A DNA stretch of 15,378 nucleotides from Phoronis ovalis. Lineage: Eukaryota > Phoronida > Phoronidae. Shown piece after piece: positions 7,228-15,378 of this stretch. The number at the start of each line of letters is the position of its first letter. Position 1 is the first letter of the stretch. Under the pieces are notes generated by a model. It was given only the letters and a program-made list of their open reading frames with translations. It did not search any database and was not told where the DNA came from. The stretch covers positions 1,259 through 16,636 of the forward strand of contig JAOXYB010023225.1 of NCBI GenBank assembly GCA_028565635.1, in the 5' to 3' direction. The translations under genes were made by a program, and so were the position numbers.

Positions 7228-10200
7228 GTAAGTCTATATATTTAATTTTCTATCATTTAAAGAGCTGTCAAATTTTGAATAATAGTAATAGTAACTAAAT
7301 TTATTTAATATTTTCTTTCTTGTCTGTCAACTGGACATGTTTGTACAAGTTCAAAAAATGATCCAAAAATTATCAGTGATTTCAAAGGTCTAGAAAATTT
7401 GTTATTTTTTGCTCTCCATTTTTTAAATTTAAAAATAGAAAATAAAACTTCTGCATTCATACATTTTTTGCCTCGAATCTGTAATTTCAAAAAAAGATCC
7501 CTTTGCTCATAATACGCCTATGACAGGAAGGATAAAGTAGACTTTCATTTTTGAAATTCATCTTGTAATGCAAAGCATGAATTAGTGAGTTGAGAAAAAT
7601 AATACTTGCATGCTAAACAATTAAAAGGTGTTTTTAAAATAAGAATCTAAAGATGCTACGGTAAAACCAAACAGGCGGAAAATGCATTTTAAAGTGCTTA
7701 ACCAGCACGGAAGATAAGCGCTGTACAAGAAGTATTCAGAACTTAAGTTTAAACGTTTATTCTCTGTGCGCAAACATCTGCAAAATTTGTTTAAATTGCA
7801 GAGATGACACGGGGTTGCGTTCAATTATTATATTATCATTTTAATATCCACCAACCCTCGTTTTTCCTGTTTTCGTTAATATAACTCTTAGACGAGTTGC
7901 TTTTTACTAATAGCTCATTAGTAAAATAACTTGGATTTTAGCAAATATGTTCAAAAAATATTCTTAAATTAAAATAAGTACATTTTTTATTTTCCTTGCT
8001 TTATATGAGTAATAGATAGTGCAAGTTTCCGATGTTGAAAAATGTTCAGCTTAGTGGAGGGATTTTTGATTTATATTTATTTGTTAGATTTTGCTTGTCG
8101 AAAAATGAACTGTTCAGCTCAAAAAAGCATTTGTACAGATCGCATGTCTACTATGAAAAATAAATCACTTTCTTGTTGTAAGCTTAATTCATATAGTATT
8201 TTCATTTAATTATTTACTTATCAGAAAGAATACTTATAGTCCATGGGCCACTGGGACCCCCCCTTACCCCCCTGGGGATTTTATGACACTATGTTTTTGA
8301 AAGACCTTATACTATGTGTGTTTGAATTTCACTTGTTTGCCAATTTCAAACTGTAGCGTTTAAGATATTCAGGGGTCATTAAGTGCATTTGGATCAAATT
8401 TGACATAAAACATATAAAAATTCAATAAAAATAAAAACTAGGTAGGTCTGCGAAAATCCCCAGGGGGGGTAACCTTTTCGCCTACTGGCCCATGGACTAT
8501 TAAAGTATGTGGTGTATGTAGCTTGAATCACACGATACTCGTGCAAATGTCCAATTTAATTACAAACTGTAAATCATTCAAAAGTATTATTTAATTTTGT
8601 TTCAAGTTTGTATACTTGAACGGAAATGTTTTTAAGTTTTGTAAGTTGTTTTTAATACTGTCAAACATGAACAATGTTTTAATTAAACCAAAAGTAAAAA
8701 ACAACAGTAGTTAATGTTGGAAAGGACATAAATATAAAGTATGTGTAAAGCTTTGTAAACAAGGAGAGACTAGCATATACGTGTAAATGATTTGCAGGAA
8801 CTAACATGCAAAGTGAAGAGTCCGGCTGACCTCACTGCACTTATCTAGTCAAAAGATAGTATTACTCTGCACTGTAATAAATCAACTTTGTGATGTGTCA
8901 TTGTAAGAAATAAAAAAACTAATTATTAAGCTTAAGTACTTATTAACGTTACATGAATACAATTTCCTTGATAACAATATTAAAGAGATACATTTATACT
9001 AGTGATAAAATTTCTGATTGCAAATATCTGTCGTCTGTAATTTCTTTAATTTCTACACCATTATTGCATTGAATTTGATGCAATATTATTAACATATAGT
9101 AGTCACGATTTGATTCGGTCTATTATATTTCATGATTACTTTATTTGTTTTTAGGTCGACCTTTATCGATTTACAATCGAGAAACAAGGTCACGACCCAG
9201 AAAATTCGATTGATCATCATGTTGATGGTACAGACAGAAATCATACCACTACTTTGCCCAACTCTACTGAGGAAGATTATTATCCTTCACTATCTAGCTA
9301 TCCCATGTTTTGGGTAGCCTATTATATTAATAATTACAAATATTTTGTTTTGCCTGTCATTGCTTTTATTGCGAACTTATTGTGTTTCTTACTGATGGTA
9401 AAACGCATGTGTAGGACGCGAAAATCTTCAACATGTTTATATATGTGTATTGTAGCCATATTTGACACACTAGTGATTTGGTTAAAGGCGCTAAATTTGT
9501 TAGCTGACAAGTATAATGTGTTAGTTATCATAAACAATACAGGCTGCCGTGTGATGTCTTTCTTGTTATCTTGGTCAGCTTATGTCGCAGTATGGCTTAT
9601 TGTGTGCATGACGATTGAGCGTTTTATTGCTGTAGCATTTCCCTTCAAAGCGTCGCAGTTATGTACTGTACGTACTGCAGCAACAACTATATGCATACTT
9701 TGTGTTGTATCTGCCCTATTTAGTGTACCTTATTTTATTTATCAAAACAGTGTATATACGGCGATAAGTTCATGGAGTTGCAATTGGAAATATCCGTCCG
9801 ATACATTTAAACTTGCATATACCTGGGTAGATACAGTTCTCTATACTTTTATGCCTCTTATAATTATTTTTGCTTCAAATATAAGTATAATTGTTTTAAT
9901 GGCAAAGCGTTCTGCTAGAAATGCAAAAATGATAACTGCAAATCCTTATATGTTTCAGAAACAACAAAAACAAATGACATTCATGTTACTTTCAGTTTCT
10001 ATATCATTCACGCTCCTAACCACTCCGTACGCGGCTCTAGTAACTGCAAAGTATTTTTGGAATTACTTCGATGATCCTACTCATTATGAACATGCTCAGT
10101 ATCTTTTGTTCTCTAGCATGGCATACCTTCTTGTCGACTTAAATCATAGCACAAATTTCTTTTTGTATTGTCTTGGTGGAAGAACGTTTCGCCAGGATTT

Positions 10201-10273
10201 CATTGAACTATGTTGTTATTGTTGTATTAAACAAACCAGTAAGCAATCTTCCAAAGAAATCTCAAACCCCTGA
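7180..10273 (+). CDS. Rhodopsin-like (class A) GPCR, two coding exons, 388 residues
   Basis: The gene joins 7180-7227 and 9155-10273 for a seven-helix plasma-membrane receptor. The extracellular N-terminus (about 1-78) has three N-glycosylation sites (N5, N45, N52) and acidic and His patches. Class A landmarks are: N90 in TM1, D120 in TM2, C147 (TM3) with C225 (loop 2) for the disulfide, E171-R172-F173 at the end of TM3, P208 in TM4, P250 in TM5, P307 in TM6, and NFFLY (350-354) in TM7. A helix-8 Cys cluster (CCYCC) suits palmitoylation. Departures from textbook class A include no Trp in TM4, TTP without the Trp of CWxP, and Phe for Pro in NPxxY. Such changes recur in invertebrate peptide-receptor-like lineages, so a neuropeptide ligand is likely but unproven. 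No stop or frameshift breaks it. Confidence 0.9.
7228..9154 (+). other. GPCR intron 1 (about 1.9 kb)
   Basis: GTAAGT donor at 7228 and TTTTTAG acceptor at 9152-9154. The interior is AT-rich. Apart from a MITE at 8237-8499, it has no coding signal; the minus-strand frames at 7305-7490 and 7621-7824 show no family motif. Confidence 0.65.
8237..8499. mobile_element. MITE, 263 bp, TTA target duplication
   Basis: Terminal inverted repeats of about 46 bases. The outer 14 bases, TAGTCCATGGGCCA (8237-8250), match the complement of 8486-8499 exactly. An inner block, TTACCCCCCTGGGGATTTT (8264-8282), matches 8453-8472 apart from one extra C. A 13-base block between these is unrelated in the two arms. 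TTA at 8234-8236 and 8500-8502 flanks the element as a likely target duplication. A 3-bp TWA duplication and small non-coding size fit a PIF/Harbinger-type MITE; a TA duplication with Tc1/mariner ancestry is the alternative. The element is AT-rich inside with no ORF. Confidence 0.85.
9155..10273 (+). CDS. GPCR exon 2: seven-helix domain and stop
   Basis: Opens after a TTTATTTGTTTTTAG acceptor (ending 9154), where an in-frame TAG blocks read-through, so the coding sequence must start in an earlier exon. It contains all seven helices without introns and ends at TGA 10271-10273. The ATG-less position at 9254 (TTG) is not a start: the 33 codons before it are open, carry the NHT and NST sequons and connect to the acceptor. 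The third intracellular loop is short (about 266-287). There is no obvious AATAAA within the first few hundred bases downstream. Confidence 0.93.
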   Translation, partial: VDLYRFTIEKQGHDPENSIDHHVDGTDRNHTTTLPNSTEEDYYPSLSSYPMFWVAYYINNYKYFVLPVIAFIANLLCFLLMVKRMCRTRKSSTCLYMCIVAIFDTLVIWLKALNLLADKYNVLVIINNTGCRVMSFLLSWSAYVAVWLIVCMTIERFIAVAFPFKASQLCTVRTAATTICILCVVSALFSVPYFIYQNSVYTAISSWSCNWKYPSDTFKLAYTWVDTVLYTFMPLIIIFASNISIIVLMAKRSARNAKMITANPYMFQKQQKQMTFMLLSVSISFTLLTTPYAALVTAKYFWNYFDDPTHYEHAQYLLFSSMAYLLVDLNHSTNFFLYCLGGRTFRQDFIELCCYCCIKQTSKQSSKEISNP

Positions 10274-10378
10274 GATTTATAGGTCACAATTAGTGTCTGA
10301 AAGTGCTACATAAAGTATTTTTGCAAATTTTGAGCAAAACATGTAATGAAATCAGTAGCTTGTTTTCTCATACGGCTC

Positions 10379-10634
10379 ATAGGCCTGCCTAAGCACCTTG
10401 TACACGTACTATCATTTCCACGTACTGAAATGTCTAGGACAACAGATGGATTTTCTGTTACAAGAAGAATTTTCGTGTCCGGAAATCCATTTATGGATAA
10501 ATTAACGTATGTATCGTACGCGTGTTAATTAAATGACGGTCCCGATAAAAGGAATTTTGGAGACTCGGAAAAGCGAAGGTTCACCAGAGAGGAAAAATAC
10601 ACGTGAATGAGGATTTAAAGCTAGGCAGGCCTAT
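10379..10634. repeat. 13-bp perfect inverted repeat pair, 256-bp span
   Basis: ATAGGCCTGCCTA at 10379-10391 is the exact reverse complement of 10622-10634. Similarity does not extend clearly beyond the arms, so this may be a decayed non-autonomous DNA element or chance pairing in GC-rich hexamers. It lies in the 3' flank of the GPCR gene. Confidence 0.45.
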
Positions 10635-10652
10635 TTTCACTTTACGAATGAA

Positions 10653-10765
10653 ACTCACCAAGTTCGTGGAGCACTCACAATTACTGAAATTCTGTATTCA
10701 GTTAATTGTTTTCATCTGGACTTGCTGGTACATCCGGGTCCTTCAACCCAACGAACTTGGTGAGT
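10653..10765. repeat. 15-bp perfect inverted repeat pair, 113-bp span
   Basis: ACTCACCAAGTTCGT at 10653-10667 is the exact reverse complement of 10751-10765. Weak pairing continues outward (GAATGAA against TTCATTATTCAT with a small gap). The interior is unique, with no ORF. It could be a tiny MITE or the ends of a degraded one; alternatively it could form a cruciform or a transcript hairpin. Confidence 0.55.
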
Positions 10766-11290
10766 ATCATTATTCATGCTAGACGAACTGCTGGTGATTG
10801 TTCAACAAATTTTGTACGTATAAAAGGATGAGATATAATTCTCAGTTAATTGTTTATTAGTTAATTTGTTTACAGTTACATTGTGATTCAAAGGACATTA
10901 AGCCATTTGTTTGATATAAAGACATTTCTTGCATATGGGCTTCTGAGATATAGTTAAACAGTTAAATGTTTACAGTTATATTTCTTGACTTAAAGGATAT
11001 TAATTATCATGAACAATTCGTAATAAGCAACTCTGATTGGTTAACGAACAGTAAAGAACAACTGACATTCTTAATAGATGGTAGAATTAGCATTTATGTC
11101 AATGTTATGTTACTCAAAACTAGCCTGATTTTTAAAGTGCTAGACAAAATTTGGGGTACCATTCAAACTATACGTACATAAGGTTATTGTTATAAGGACG
11201 ATCAAGGTAAATTGGGCTTTTTCTAAAAAGAGCTTTATTGTGAAGAACTGATTTTGTATCACAAAATATTACTCTGATGAAAAGCAAAGT
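10766..11290. other. Non-coding stretch 3' of the GPCR gene
   Basis: AT-rich DNA with repeated short words such as AGTTAATTGTTT and TTTACAGTTA (10845-10980). The 71-codon frame at 10966-11181 has no recognisable domain and is taken as chance. Confidence 0.4.
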
Positions 11291-11297
11291 TGTCTGT

Positions 11298-11600
11298 CAA
11301 TTGTTGTTGTTGTTGCTTATAATCCATATGAATTAATATGGCACTTTTCAACTGCGATGATCACGTTGTCATGGGGGTACGTACTAAAACACCTGTAATA
11401 AAAGAAAAAGTTTATTTCTTTCGTTCTTAAATTTTGTGCATCGGTAAATATAGTGATCAATGGTATCTTTTTCCTGGCATGCCTGGCACAGATCGAATGT
11501 ACAGTTATCAAGATAAACGATGCTGATCGTGGTTTAAGACTGCATATCACGTGACCAGCTTTTGAAAAGATTTCGGTTGTACTCAGAAAATTAAGATTCA
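11298..11600 (-). pseudogene. LINE reverse-transcriptase C-terminal relic with (CAA)n tail
   Basis: Minus-strand translation at about 11400-11590 contains CQACQEKDTIDHYIYRC followed by TKFKNERN. The Cys-x2-Cys...His...Cys spacing, a Thr-Ile-x-His core and a trailing Arg match the zinc-binding knuckle at the C-terminus of many non-LTR reverse transcriptases. Upstream in-frame codons include a stop, so it is degenerate. Downstream on the same strand the sequence ends in five CAA repeats (plus-strand 11301-11315), like the short tandem 3' tails of CR1/L2/RTE-like LINEs. Together they suggest a 5'-truncated LINE insertion of about 300 bases. The clade cannot be set from this piece. Confidence 0.5.
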
Positions 11601-11601
11601 A

Positions 11602-13715
11602 TTTTGGGAGTAATATTTATCTTATGGATATAAAATGGAATAAAGATATATAAATTGTTTGTTGTTATAATACAAGAAGAGTATCACGTAGGCTTTAGTT
11701 CGCGTCCCTCATATCAAGCACGTAATATATAAAGTGTCGGGTTTCTATGCTTTAAAAATGTGTTATTACCTGATTAATTGTACGTTTAATTATGTTGTTC
11801 GTTTAAAAGTTTAACAAAATAATAAAAGAAGGTAATCCATGGACTTAAAATTAGACACCTTTCTTACTTTAAAGAACTAGAAATCCATTCAGAAACCCCC
11901 ACCTTAGTCCCTCATCCACCGATTATATCTCAAGACATACAATTATCAAACCTTCACCAACATTTTTAAAAATCGTTTTATACGGGTCCAGTTCGTTGGA
12001 AACAGTTCATCTGGTCCGGAAATTTACAAGCCTCATTATGGTACATTCAGGTCATTTATCGAAGGCCCAGTTTTCGCCAAATTAGTGAATGTCCGAGTCA
12101 CTTTTGTCCGTGCTGGGCGAACTGGTGATATTCAATGATAATCGATGACAATCGATGGATGTTAGACAGTCCTGCTATCGGCATGTGCAGTACTTTGGAT
12201 ATATATCATATTTATTTAGAAACTGGTGCCATATGTAGGGTAATTGTGACATGCGAAGCTTGTTTAATTTGTCTGACATGGACCAAGCACGAACAATAGG
12301 GCAAAATTACAACCGATTTAGATTTACTATTCCCTATACATATACGTATAATTATAAGTATAGGTTTCGGTACACAGCACCTGTGTTACAATTACCATCC
12401 TATAATTATAACTTACAGGTTCAAAATGATTTTTTTACATTTTTTTTTTGCACTTTTTTTTTGCAATATTTAACAGTGAAATAACTTGTATTATAACATG
12501 GTTCATATTTAATCCCAATCCGCACCTATAATAAAATAAAACTTTTTTATTATATTTGAATATAATACTTTATGGTATACATGTATTCGGAATATACTCC
12601 CAAATAGATTACGTCACAGTTCAGTATCTAATTGTTCAAGTGTTTGAGAACAATTTCTTACATACATTCTTACAACTACATAGTTTACTTAAAAAGAATA
12701 AACCCTAAAACGATGAATTTGAAGTTTAACGTAGTCATATTCCTAATCCGTCATAATGACTACGAATGTTGTCTGTCATAAATTATTTAACAACAAAACT
12801 TTAAAACTGAAAGCTGATCTTGATAGGAACGATTTATCCAAAGACTTGTTTCAAACAAAGGGAACAATATTAAACTTTATAATTTCAACTCATAATCAAA
12901 GTAGTAACTTTATATTAAGGCACCCACATATTTCATTCCAAATATATTTAAAGAAAATGTACAGCGGGTCTCGCATTTCTCTATAAAGTCCAGAGTCTTT
13001 GAGACCATAATTACTTATATCGACTGCCTACGCGCACGGCGCGACAGTAGAGTTTGTGGTGTTATGCAGCTCATTTCGTTCTCTATCATTTCTCTAGGGT
13101 GGTATATTTTAGGTATACGATGATAACCCATACATTATTGTTATATTATTATTAGTGTTGTACAATGCCTCGGTGGTATACAGTTTCAGAAAACACTGCA
13201 ATGAAAAGTCAATTGGAATTAACCAATAAGGTGACCATTGATTTTCTAGTCCTTTTGTCACGAACGTATACTAATAGCGCCATTTGTCTTATAAACATAT
13301 ATACATAAAACCAAAAGTATTTAAAAAATAATAAATAAGTAAATATTAAAATGCTAATCCTACCAAAACCATAACCTAAACCTACCCTGTATATTTCACC
13401 CTAAATAATACAATGTTGAAAAGCATACCTCTAACGCTAGATCTAGGAAGCAGCCTTTAACCAAGATAGAATTACGATTAAAGTCCTATAGGTGTGGGCT
13501 AATTTGTTATTAAAGCCTGCGCCTATATACAAAGCACATTTTTTAAACTAATATATCCCTAACTATGTATAGGGTGTTATAGTATTATATAGTACACAGG
13601 AAATTACGCTCATCTTCACGTTTTGTAATCGCCATATTTGTTGTTGCTCTCTCGTTGCTGTAGATTAAATATTACTTATATGTCATATAAAAGAATGTAT
13701 TTATATTTCTTGCAC
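11602..13715. other. Repeat-bearing intergenic DNA, no gene recognised
   Basis: AT-rich DNA with scattered short patterns: AATCGATG in tandem (12138-12157), a palindrome-rich TATAATTATA area (12340-12410), T-runs (12430-12465), and a short GC-rich patch with GCGCACGGCGCGAC (13033-13046). The plus-strand frames at 12251-12484 (Tyr/Asn/Phe-rich) and 12756-12986 lack domains and splice support. Confidence 0.4.
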
Positions 13716-13719
13716 CTGA

Positions 13720-14560
13720 AACGGTGAAAATACCAAGAAAACCACTTTACGTGGTGACGTTCTACAGTATCCTGCTACTACCCAACCTGTTCTGGCGGCA
13801 CCTACTCCAGCGGCTCCACGTGTAATTCAAAATGTTTCCTTCCCAAATAAGCTGCAGACCACCGACAATATCGCCAAAAGCTGGAAACATTTTATCAGGT
13901 CCTGAAAGTATTACGAAATATCTTCACGCGTCATAGAACAAGTACCAGAAATCCGTGTTTCTACAGTTACAAGCTGCATAGGTGAAGTTGCACATGATAT
14001 TTTAGATGGTTTATCATTTGCAGCAGAAGACAAATAAAATACGGAAATAATTATCATTCTCCTGGAAATTTACTGTCTCAGAAACTAATAAAACCTATGA
14101 AAAAAATTAAACGTATGTGTTTTTTACCAGAAAAGAATAACCTATAGCTAGTGAGAAGATTGATGGATATGTTTCAACGCTACGTTCACTGGCATGTTGT
14201 TTTGGTGAACTTAAAGATTCTCTAATCCTTGACAGAATTGTCACTGAAGAATTAATTGACAATACCTCAAGAAAAAAAGCTACTAACAGCCGATAGACTT
14301 ACACTGAAAAAATGTATTAGCATCATTATGTTGCTCAATGGAAATAACTGAACAGCAAATACAAGCCATGTCTGGGACTAAAAAAGATACAGTATACAAC
14401 GTATCATATAAAAAACGTCAGTAAAGCGAAACTTAGAAAACAGACGTGGCAAGCTGTTCAAGCAAAAAAGAACAACCCAGAATTTTGTGGTAAACAACAT
14501 ATCCTCAAGAAAGAACAATGTCCCGCATGAGGTAAGCCATGTAATAAGTTAATTACAGTG
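13720..14560 (+). pseudogene. Ty3/Gypsy gag relic with CCHC zinc knuckle
   Basis: Decayed gag of an LTR retrotransposon. An Ala/Pro-rich leader (13756-13830) precedes FPNKLQTTDNIAKSWKHFI, the usual opening of the capsid N-terminal region with its conserved Trp. A TGA at 13903 breaks the frame, which then continues with EVAHDILDGL. After a garbled zone, 14150-14293 reads KIDGYVSTLRSLACCFGELK then LILDRIV, typical of gag C-terminal domains of Mag/K02A2.6-like Gypsy elements. The nucleocapsid knuckle follows at 14483-14548 (FCGKQHILKKEQCPA, TGA, GKPCNK). Several stops and frameshifts make it non-functional. No 5' LTR or primer-binding site was found upstream. Confidence 0.72.
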
Positions 14561-14604
14561 AACATGGACACGTTCATCAAGTAACTCTCAACTATATAAT
14601 GTCA

Positions 14605-15355
14605 GGGCTTAACCATAGCCAATAAAGAACTGAGAATATGTCTGGATTCTAGACCTCTCAACCAATCCCTCAATAGTGAAAGATACCATTTTGCATATAC
14701 GAGTTGTCAAAGGCAAAAGTTTTTTCAGCACTACATGTAGACTTAAAATCGAGCTACTGGCACGTATGCCTAGATGGTGAATGTAGTAATTTCACTACAT
14801 TATCAACACAATTTGGTCGTTCTGAATGACTGAACTTGCATTTGGAACTAATATTTCATCAGAAATCATTCACAAAAGAGAGAAACAGTCCGTTGCTGGT
14901 GATTTACATGACGTATTTGCTATTGCTGGTGATATTCTGTTATATGGTAATGCCGACTTAGTCGAAGACGCTTTCCAAGACCATGATAGAAAACTCGTGA
15001 CACGTACTTCTACAACGCTGTTAACAAGTGGGCGTAAGTCTGAAAAAGAAGAAATCAAGTTGAGTCAAACACAAGTCAGCTTTCTTGGTCACTTGCTTAG
15101 ATCAAACGACCTACAACCACATCCCGAAAAAGTCAAAGCTATCCATCAGATGCCTAAACCAACAGACATTTGCGATGTTTTCCCTTTTTTCTGCCAAAGG
15201 TAACAGATGTGAATGAATCAATGCCACAGTTGACTCGCATTGATGTTACTTGAAATTGGTCTGATGTCATAATTTCCGCTTTCCAAAATATAAAACACTT
15301 GATTATTATGCCTGCACAATTACTTAATATTGCTGACTCGATGCTGTGGACTTAA
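14605..15355 (+). pseudogene. Ty3/Gypsy reverse transcriptase relic
   Basis: The pol part of the same element, in at least four frames: 14609-14720 (ELRICLDSRPLNQSL, fingers), 14725-14829 (ALHVDLKSSYWHVCLD, the first catalytic Asp region, ending at TGA 14827), 14826-15203 (open 125 codons: AFGTNISSEI, the FAIAGDILLYG box, DHDRKL, VSFLGHLLRSNDLQPHPEKV, MPKPTD) and 15194-15355 (DVNESMPQLTRIDV, the link toward RNase H). The catalytic box has Gly (codon 14928-14930) in place of its first Asp, so activity is lost. Protease is not apparent between gag and RT. RNase H and integrase, if present, lie beyond the right edge. Confidence 0.85.
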
Positions 15356-15378
15356 ATTTTAATTAATACTTTATATAT

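Noticed and set aside
9254-9256. Possible translation start of the GPCR at this position
   Set aside because: The codon is TTG; upstream codons are open back to a splice acceptor at 9154, and a matching short exon with ATG exists at 7180.
11317-11601. 94-codon minus-strand frame as a gene
   Set aside because: The LINE-type knuckle is in a different minus-strand frame through the same DNA, so this frame is a shadow of the relic.
12416-12427. tRNA-like B box (GGTTCAAAATG)
   Set aside because: It does not match the B-box consensus at its 3' half, and no A box or cloverleaf pairs with it.
12251-12484. Tyr/Asn-rich small protein
   Set aside because: Composition follows the TATAATTATA palindromes; it has no signal peptide or conserved spacing and runs into a T-rich tract.
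13362-13410. Interstitial telomere-like run (CCATAACCTAAACCTACCC)
   Set aside because: Only loosely CCTAA-like, with no exact repeated hexamer; more likely chance or a worn repeat.

Overview
The window looks like a stretch of animal nuclear genome. It is AT-rich and intron-bearing, with GT-AG exon boundaries, microsatellite and decayed transposable elements. A DEG/ENaC-type channel gene, a peptide-type class A GPCR, and Polinton, Ty3/Gypsy and LINE relics together suggest an aquatic invertebrate. A mollusc or other lophotrochozoan is the best guess, but that placement is inference. There is no sign of bacterial operons, CRISPR arrays or tRNA/rRNA genes.

Layout. (1) 1-3288, minus strand: the 5' two-thirds to three-quarters of a DEG/ENaC ion-channel gene. 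Six coding exons can be placed by homology pattern, and every junction keeps the reading frame (3288-3065, 2474-1901, 1666-1568, 984-813, 545-492, 371-209). The second membrane helix and C-terminus lie off the left edge. A GAT-rich microsatellite with a 46-bp tandem unit sits at 1-180, inside the intron that runs off the window. (2) 3330-5630: AT-rich intergenic DNA, nothing recognised. (3) 5632-6720, plus strand: a broken relic of a Polinton/Maverick element, with a capsid-type (F54H12.2-like) gene fragment followed by an adenovirus-type cysteine protease fragment. (4) 7180-10273, plus strand: a two-exon rhodopsin-like GPCR of 388 residues. The short first coding exon (7180-7227) joins in phase 0 to the exon at 9155-10273. 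The intron carries a 263-bp MITE with a 3-bp target duplication. (5) 10274-13700: non-coding DNA with nested inverted repeats (10379-10765) and a minus-strand LINE 3'-end relic with a (CAA)n tail (about 11298-11600). (6) 13720 to at least 15355, plus strand: a decayed Ty3/Gypsy retrotransposon with gag, zinc knuckle and reverse transcriptase. It has several frameshifts and stops and a lost catalytic aspartate, and it probably continues off the right edge.

The two live-looking genes are arranged head to head (channel leftward, receptor rightward), with about 3.9 kb between their start codons. That interval holds the Polinton relic. Both families include neuropeptide-responsive members in invertebrates, but nothing in the sequence proves a functional link. 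No wholly new system is evident. The most informative points are the exon reconstructions, the Cys-rich metal-site-like cluster in the channel N-terminus, and the unrecognised MITE and Polinton pieces.
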